From positions 1 through 64,000 of IMG/VR virus record IMGVR_UViG_3300044984_001443: DNA of 64,000 bases. One strand, 5' to 3'. Under the pieces are notes generated by a model. It ran no database searches and was not told where the DNA came from. It saw only the letters and a program-made list of their open reading frames with translations. Source of the stretch: a virus. The position numbers and the translations under genes were made by a program. How positions within the stretch are numbered: the first letter of the stretch is position 1; each line of letters begins with the position of its first letter. This document shows positions 59,936 through 64,000 of the stretch, piece by piece.

Positions 59936-59964
59936 CTGCCGCACTTTTACGGCTTACATATAGG
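59936..59964 (+). promoter_or_regulatory. possible promoter with TATAGG -10
   Basis: CTGCCG (59936-59941), 17 nt, TATAGG (59959-59964). Ten nt later the gene at 59974 begins. TACACC/GGTGTA also pair around it. Confidence 0.35.
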
Positions 59965-59973
59965 GTGTATAGC

Positions 59974-60183
59974 ATGACACGCAACGAAATTGAAAGCTGG
60001 TTACTTGAAAAGCTGGAAAGTCAAATTGCAAAAGCCAAAGTAGCAATGGAAAAGGTACTGACCCATCTTAATCTACACGACTGGCGTGCAGCAAGTGACG
60101 CACATCGTGAGATTGATTACTGGCTCAGTCGGTGCAAGAATACTCAGAGACTTATTGACGAACTTGACGAGGTGACGAAATGA
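59974..60183 (+). CDS. small helical protein (69 aa)
   Basis: ATG 59974 (GTG 59965 in frame). One coiled-coil-like protein, Glu/Lys/Leu rich (IESWLLEKLESQIAKAKVAM). Unknown function; overlaps the next gene. Confidence 0.55.
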   Translation: MTRNEIESWLLEKLESQIAKAKVAMEKVLTHLNLHDWRAASDAHREIDYWLSRCKNTQRLIDELDEVTK

Positions 60184-60365
60184 AATTCACTGTCTGCGAA
60201 CATAAAGGTAACTCCCGCGTTGCATTGTTGTCTGAGAATGATGACCCTAAAGATTGGAATGCAAACGGGCAAGAGATTGAAGCTACCGACTGGCAAGAAG
60301 CCCGCAACAAGGTTGACATGTCGAACATCTGGGAATCTCCGTATGGGGAATATTTCTATGTCTGA
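60180..60365 (+). CDS. hypothetical protein (61 aa)
   Basis: Overlaps neighbours at both ends. Acidic, with DWNANGQEIEATDWQEARNK. Family unknown. Confidence 0.55.
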   Translation: MKFTVCEHKGNSRVALLSENDDPKDWNANGQEIEATDWQEARNKVDMSNIWESPYGEYFYV

Positions 60366-60522
60366 TAACCCTGACCACATGGATTTAATTACTGAGAATC
60401 AACAGTTGCGCGAGATTCTAGAAGAAATTCGTCAAAGGTTGGTACTTGATCTTCCTATTAACGATAGCGATATTCCCGAATTGATCGATATAATTCTCGG
60501 TTACGCGGAGGAAGAAGAATGA
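60358..60522 (+). CDS. mini protein (54 aa) before the ligase
   Basis: Starts MSDNPDHMDLITENQQLREI, inside the previous gene's end, and overlaps the ligase ATG. Acidic coiled coil. Overlaps support translation. Confidence 0.5.
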   Translation: MSDNPDHMDLITENQQLREILEEIRQRLVLDLPINDSDIPELIDIILGYAEEEE

Positions 60523-61433
60523 AACAGTTTAAACCTATGCTCGCTAGTCCTGCTGACATGAGTAAGTTACGCTTTCCGCTTTGGCTCAGCCCGAAGTTGG
60601 ATGGTATCCGTGCTCTAGTCATCAATGGTGTTGTGATGAGCCGCAGTCTCAAGCCGATACCAAATCAACATGTTCAAGAACTATTTGGTCATCTTGAAGG
60701 TTACGACGGTGAACTGATTGTTGGCTCACCAACTGACAAAGATTGCTTCCGCAATACAACGTCAGGCGTAATGTCACGCGACGGTAAACCTGATGTCAAT
60801 TACCATGTCTTTGATCGGCATGATTTGATCGACACACCTTGGAATTCTAGATTCTGCTCTATTACAACTTCTTCCAAAGTCTTTCTTGTTCCACATTACG
60901 ATGTTCATAGTCTTGAAGAGATAGAAAATGAAGAATTGGGCCATTTAGATATGGGTTACGAAGGTGTCATGCTTCGTGATCCTAATGGTCCATACAAGAA
61001 CGGTCGGTCAACTGCGAAGGAAGGTTGGTTGTTGAAAGTCAAGCGGTTTGAGGACAGTGAAGCCCTTGTGCTCGGTATGGAAGAGAAATTGCACAATGGG
61101 AACGAGGCAACGGTCGGCGAACTTGGGCAGACCAAGCGAACCTCACATCAGGAAAACCTCGTACCGCTGAATACGATGGGTGCGTTGATTGTGCGTGACC
61201 TGAAGACTGGGACGCAGTTCAACATCGGGACAGGGTTTACCGATGAAGAACGTGCTTGGTGGTGGAAGTTCTTCGGCAATCAAACCGATGACTTCAAAAT
61301 GAACAACGGCGCTTGGTGTAGGTTGGTGAAATATCCAAGTGAAGTTGTCAAGTACAAATACTTCGCACAAGGAAGTAAAGATAAACCTCGCTTTCCTGCG
61401 TATCTCGGCTTGCGCCACAAGGAGGACATGTGA
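60519..61433 (+). CDS. ATP-dependent DNA ligase
   Basis: 304 aa. Nucleotidyltransferase motif I KLDGIR (Lys27 is the AMP-binding lysine), motif III YHVFDRHD, motif IV EGVMLRDP, motif V LLKVKRFED, and a C-terminal OB-like domain with GTGFTDEERAWWW. Small phage-type ligase that seals nicks in replicated DNA. Confidence 0.92.
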   Translation: MKQFKPMLASPADMSKLRFPLWLSPKLDGIRALVINGVVMSRSLKPIPNQHVQELFGHLEGYDGELIVGSPTDKDCFRNTTSGVMSRDGKPDVNYHVFDRHDLIDTPWNSRFCSITTSSKVFLVPHYDVHSLEEIENEELGHLDMGYEGVMLRDPNGPYKNGRSTAKEGWLLKVKRFEDSEALVLGMEEKLHNGNEATVGELGQTKRTSHQENLVPLNTMGALIVRDLKTGTQFNIGTGFTDEERAWWWKFFGNQTDDFKMNNGAWCRLVKYPSEVVKYKYFAQGSKDKPRFPAYLGLRHKEDM

Positions 61434-61732
61434 TGTCCAACCGTAAACGCGGCGAGGCCCACGCCGAGCGGGTCACGATGCTGGCCGAGATGCCCGATGG
61501 GTTCTCGATCTGGGAGTTTGCAGATCACTTTGGGCTGAAGTACCAGCAAGCTCGTCACACCATCAACGCTATGGAACACAGCGGGCTTATCACCAAAACC
61601 GGTCCTCACAGCGGACGCATATTCAGAAAGGTTGTAAGTGTTGACACTCGTACTCTCGATATTCCTTACTTCAACCCCTCCGCCACCTCAACCCCCACAG
61701 GGTTGGCTGGATTGTTCTTTCGATATTCATAA
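61433..61732 (+). CDS. winged-helix protein (99 aa)
   Basis: ATG 61433 overlaps the ligase stop. SIWEFADHFGLKYQQARHTINAMEHSGLITKTGPHSGRIF is a clear winged helix-turn-helix. GC-richer 5' end than its neighbours. Putative transcription regulator. Confidence 0.7.
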   Translation: MSNRKRGEAHAERVTMLAEMPDGFSIWEFADHFGLKYQQARHTINAMEHSGLITKTGPHSGRIFRKVVSVDTRTLDIPYFNPSATSTPTGLAGLFFRYS

Positions 61733-61750
61733 CAACTATCGGTGCAAACC

Positions 61751-61924
61751 ATGACCTGGAAGATTCATCATTACGAACCTGAAACCCGGTGGTGTTCTTC
61801 TTGTAGGAACACCAAGATTGCGAAGGGTGGTGAGTTCATCACCTATAACAATGGTCTTAATCGGAAATGGATATGCTATGACTGTCGAATCGATAAAAGC
61901 GCAGATAGACCAGTTAGCGAATGA
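61751..61924 (+). CDS. zinc-ribbon mini protein (57 aa)
   Basis: ATG 61751 (GTG 61742 in frame). CSSC near residue 15 and CYDC near 42, with YNNGLNRKW between. Short zinc knuckle protein. Confidence 0.6.
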   Translation: MTWKIHHYEPETRWCSSCRNTKIAKGGEFITYNNGLNRKWICYDCRIDKSADRPVSE

Positions 61925-62171
61925 TTGCTACGAAGATGGTTGGAAAGATTGTAAGGAGAACCTTTCTTTACAACCTTTTGAACCTGAAAGAACTGAGCGA
62001 CTAGAGCGTGAGTGTAAAGAATTAGCTGCAAAGAATCGTATTCAAGCTAAGAAGCTGAACTTAGCAGTGAAGTTACTACGATCAGCGCAAGCGTCCGAAT
62101 GCGGACAACTTGGTCAGTACGACAGGTTCTTTCAAGAAGGTTACGAAGTCGGGTTTGAGGAACAGGCTTGA
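61878..62171 (+). CDS. coiled-coil protein (97 aa)
   Basis: Starts within the previous gene at ATG 61878. Charged coiled coil (ERTERLERECKELAAKNRIQ), ending in FQEGYEVGFEE. Function unknown. Confidence 0.55.
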   Translation: MTVESIKAQIDQLANDCYEDGWKDCKENLSLQPFEPERTERLERECKELAAKNRIQAKKLNLAVKLLRSAQASECGQLGQYDRFFQEGYEVGFEEQA

Positions 62172-62176
62172 TCAAC

Positions 62177-62230
62177 GGGTCGCCCAACTTTTCCGAAAGG
62201 AGAAGCTGATACCGGGATGCTTGGCGACCC
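62177..62230 (+). promoter_or_regulatory. structured region with an 8-bp closing stem
   Basis: GGGTCGCC (62177-62184) and GGCGACCC (62223-62230) are perfect inverted repeats spanning 54 nt, in the 235-nt gap after the coiled-coil gene. CTTTAAAAT follows; might be a terminator-like structure or small RNA. Confidence 0.35.
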
Positions 62231-62406
62231 ACCCTTTAAAATAGTTGCTAATGATTTTAAATGCTGTAAACTTGTAACTGCGCTGCTTAGTTATTAGAGC
62301 AATGCCGCCTTCTTCGGTTCGTATGCTTGGGGCGTTAAATGAAGAAACGGACGTATCTCAACCCAAGACCTGTCCAATAGGAAGGTCGAACATAAGGAGT
62401 TTCGAA

Positions 62407-62892
62407 ATGAAACTCGTTAAGATCTTAGCTGAAAATTGGTTCAAAAACGCCCCGTTCCATGAAGTGAAAATGGTCGGTATCAAACATCTTGGCATCCCCG
62501 CTGAGAAGTTTGAGAACAAGCAACCTGAAGGATTCAAACGGGCGCTTGTGCGGCAGACGTTCAATGCAGGTCATGAATACGGTGAGGAGTTCGAAATTAT
62601 CGAACCGCCGAATCCTTTTGGAACCCCCGGTAAGCGCAAGACAGGTAGTGAGAATTACGAATATTCGTTTGTAAGAAACGGTCTTCGTCTTCCACATACA
62701 GATTTCCGTTGGGAAATGTTGGCGGTGATTGCTCGTAACACCTCCTGGAAAGATGCTGTTGCCGATTGGGAAACAGATCATAAGCCCAATGAACGATATG
62801 TGAAACCTACTGAAAAGAAAACAACGGTTTCTTTTAAAGAACAGATCGCCTTTGCTCTGAAGCAAGGCTGGATCATCAAGACTGGAGAATGA
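62407..62892 (+). CDS. hypothetical protein (161 aa)
   Basis: Start at 62407 with AAGGAG at 62394-62399. Basic, aromatic N terminus, loop with PPNPFGTPGKRKTGSEN, then a helical end (FKEQIAFALKQGWII). No family recognised. Confidence 0.6.
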   Translation: MKLVKILAENWFKNAPFHEVKMVGIKHLGIPAEKFENKQPEGFKRALVRQTFNAGHEYGEEFEIIEPPNPFGTPGKRKTGSENYEYSFVRNGLRLPHTDFRWEMLAVIARNTSWKDAVADWETDHKPNERYVKPTEKKTTVSFKEQIAFALKQGWIIKTGE

Positions 62893-62895
62893 ATC

Positions 62896-63111
62896 ATGCT
62901 CTACAACATCTACAAACAAAATATCCCTTCAGTCATCGCCAAGAGTAAGAGCAATTATACAAAGATGTTCGAAGCTGATCTTCAATTAGTCGACACCATC
63001 TACGTTGAACGTGGTTGTCCGTTTGATGCAGCGAAAGCAAAAGGTTACATTCACCCGGTAATCGAAGCCGTCAATGGATATCACCCTGAAACAGGGAAAC
63101 CGTTAAAATGA
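62896..63111 (+). CDS. hypothetical protein (71 aa)
   Basis: Begins after the stop of the previous gene; GAATC before it is a weak ribosome-binding site. Helical with FDAAKAKGYIHPVIEAVNGY. Overlaps the next ATG. Unknown. Confidence 0.6.
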   Translation: MLYNIYKQNIPSVIAKSKSNYTKMFEADLQLVDTIYVERGCPFDAAKAKGYIHPVIEAVNGYHPETGKPLK

Positions 63112-63356
63112 AATTCTCTCCTGATACGTTAAGTGTGATCATTCAGGTTGTCAACGCTATTGCACCCGATGCAATGGATATTTGCGAAGCGAATGATGAG
63201 TTGATTGAAATGGCGATCGATGCCAACCGGCCGAGCACCTTCTGCGGTACGAAAGGTGAGGAAGCTGAACTTGAGATCACCGCGCTCATCAAAGAACACG
63301 GTTACGAGGTTGTTCTTGAGCACTTGTCAAAGCAACGTAATCTGCAGTTTATTTAG
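63108..63356 (+). CDS. hypothetical protein (82 aa)
   Basis: Overlaps the previous stop. Acidic helical, DAMDICEANDELIEMAID near the N terminus. No family recognised. Followed by a hairpin leader. Confidence 0.6.
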   Translation: MKFSPDTLSVIIQVVNAIAPDAMDICEANDELIEMAIDANRPSTFCGTKGEEAELEITALIKEHGYEVVLEHLSKQRNLQFI

Positions 63357-63368
63357 CTTGTTAATGAA

Positions 63369-63420
63369 CTTACGGCATGGCACTATTTGCTTGCCGTAAG
63401 TTTACGGCCAACCATATAGG
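63369..63420 (+). promoter_or_regulatory. hairpin and TATAGG promoter-like element
   Basis: 9-bp stem CTTACGGCA/TGCCGTAAG (63369-63377, 63392-63400). TTGCCG (63391-63396), 18 nt, TATAGG (63415-63420) overlaps it. Then AGGAGC and the ATG at 63429. Confidence 0.45.
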
Positions 63421-63428
63421 AGCTAGAA

Positions 63429-63647
63429 ATGAAATTCGGAATGCGTATCAGTTACAATCAATACTTGGTCATGGACCAAGCGACCTTCAACAAACTCACT
63501 GAAGTGCTGAGCAAGTCTGAAGTCCGTTATCAAAACGGTTATGGTGCTGACGCACTGTTCACACCTGACCAGATGGAAATTGCTATCGCAACCATCAAGG
63601 AGCATCAGTTGGTTGACGCTCTTCCTTCTGTTGAACCTGCTGAATAA
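63429..63647 (+). CDS. hypothetical protein (72 aa)
   Basis: ATG follows AGGAG. Helix-rich (MDQATFNKLTEVLSKSEVRYQN). A perfect hairpin follows at 63654. No family recognised. Confidence 0.6.
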   Translation: MKFGMRISYNQYLVMDQATFNKLTEVLSKSEVRYQNGYGADALFTPDQMEIAIATIKEHQLVDALPSVEPAE

Positions 63648-63653
63648 CTTTCC

Positions 63654-63677
63654 GCCGGAGGCGTAACAACCTCCGGC
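63654..63677 (+). terminator. GC-rich hairpin before the last gene
   Basis: 8-bp perfect stem GCCGGAGG/CCTCCGGC (63654-63661, 63670-63677), followed by ACTTAGGAG. No T run. May be a partial terminator or leader. Confidence 0.5.
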
Positions 63678-63693
63678 ACTTAGGAGAAATGAA

Positions 63694-64000
63694 ATGAGTC
63701 ATGAATTAGATTTTAGCACCGGCGAAGCTGCGATCGCATATACAGGAACGAATGTTCCTTGGCACGGCCTGGGATTTAACCTTGAAAAAGGTGCGTCTAT
63801 TGAGGACTGGTCAAAAGCTGCACGAATGGAATGGGAGATTTTCCGTGCTCCTGTGAAGTTTGATGTGGTTAATGACATTGCGAATGTCGACGAACTGACA
63901 AAGACTCTTATCTATCCTGACAAGCATGTCTTATATCGCAGTGATACGAACAGCCCGTTGTCAGTAGTTAGTCCGTCGTACAACATTGTGCAACCTCAGG
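63694..64000 (+). CDS. DUF932-type protein, 3' end outside the window
   Basis: ATG 63694 after TAGGAGAAATGAA. MSHELDFSTGEAAIAYTGTN, then VPWHGLGFNLEKGASIEDW and SVVSPSYNIVQPQ are the typical start of phage/plasmid DUF932 proteins. Continues past the window end. Function of the family is not established; linked to phage and plasmid DNA maintenance. Confidence 0.7.
   Translation, partial: MSHELDFSTGEAAIAYTGTNVPWHGLGFNLEKGASIEDWSKAARMEWEIFRAPVKFDVVNDIANVDELTKTLIYPDKHVLYRSDTNSPLSVVSPSYNIVQPQ

Noticed and set aside
1-64000. Integrase, excisionase or CI-like repressor for lysogeny
   Set aside because: No tyrosine or serine recombinase motifs and no attachment-site-like gene end were seen; the phage genome continues outside the window, so absence is not proven.

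Overview
The window is part of the genome of a tailed double-stranded DNA bacteriophage, incomplete at both ends. The virion genes point to a podovirus with a P22-like short tail: terminase, a large P22-type portal, a scaffold, an HK97-type capsid protein, gp4-like and gp10-like tail-hub proteins, fibres and ejection-type proteins, but no tape measure, sheath or tube. An embedded Rz/Rz1 spanin pair and SLT/M15 peptidoglycan enzymes point to a Gram-negative host. No integrase or repressor was recognised, so a lytic life style is likely but not proven. No tRNA genes were recognised.

Layout. (1) 1-5.4 kb is an accessory and regulatory region: small genes, a minus-strand unit with an inserted HNH gene (0.9-2.7 kb), about 1.1 kb of non-coding DNA with iterons, dense GATC sites and Fur-box-like sites (2.7-3.8 kb), one gene with KPAT repeats and a possible helix-turn-helix, another non-coding stretch, and a second HNH gene. 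(2) 5.5-15.7 kb holds terminase, an ADP-ribosyltransferase-like protein, a lytic transglycosylase, the portal and a LysM protein. (3) 15.8-21.5 kb is a GC-richer lysis and tail-ornament cassette (M15 peptidase, holin-like protein, Rz/Rz1, several tail or decoration proteins), wedged into the head genes. (4) 21.5-26.5 kb is head assembly: a GroES-like protein, scaffold, decoration and major capsid. (5) 26.5-41.8 kb is connectors, fibres, the hub and ejection proteins. (6) 41.8-42.4 kb is non-coding and contains a second copy of the element at 2.8-3.0 kb. (7) 42.4-64 kb is DNA metabolism: SNF2 helicase, AEP primase, UvrD-like helicase, family B polymerase, Cas4-like nuclease, ATP-dependent ligase, dUTPase and many small zinc-ribbon or helix-turn-helix proteins.

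Two systems stand out. First, two HNH genes sit directly behind the 3' end of a phage gene, and behind each HNH gene lies a second, displaced copy of the end of that phage gene. At 44.5-45.6 kb, 26 of 30 residues of the two tails are identical but 17 of those 26 use different synonymous codons. This looks like an intron-less homing element that carries a recoded replacement tail for the gene it interrupts. Second, a 5-hydroxymethyluracil DNA kinase-like gene, a thymidylate-synthase-family gene and a dUTPase share a region with a glycosyltransferase, a HAD-kinase fusion and a TagD-like cytidylyltransferase. Together they could make a hypermodified thymine with a novel substituent.

Small genes not obvious from length alone (22033, 49774, 52706, 53091, 17228, 17541) are included. 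Functions are inferred by reading motifs only; no database search was run.
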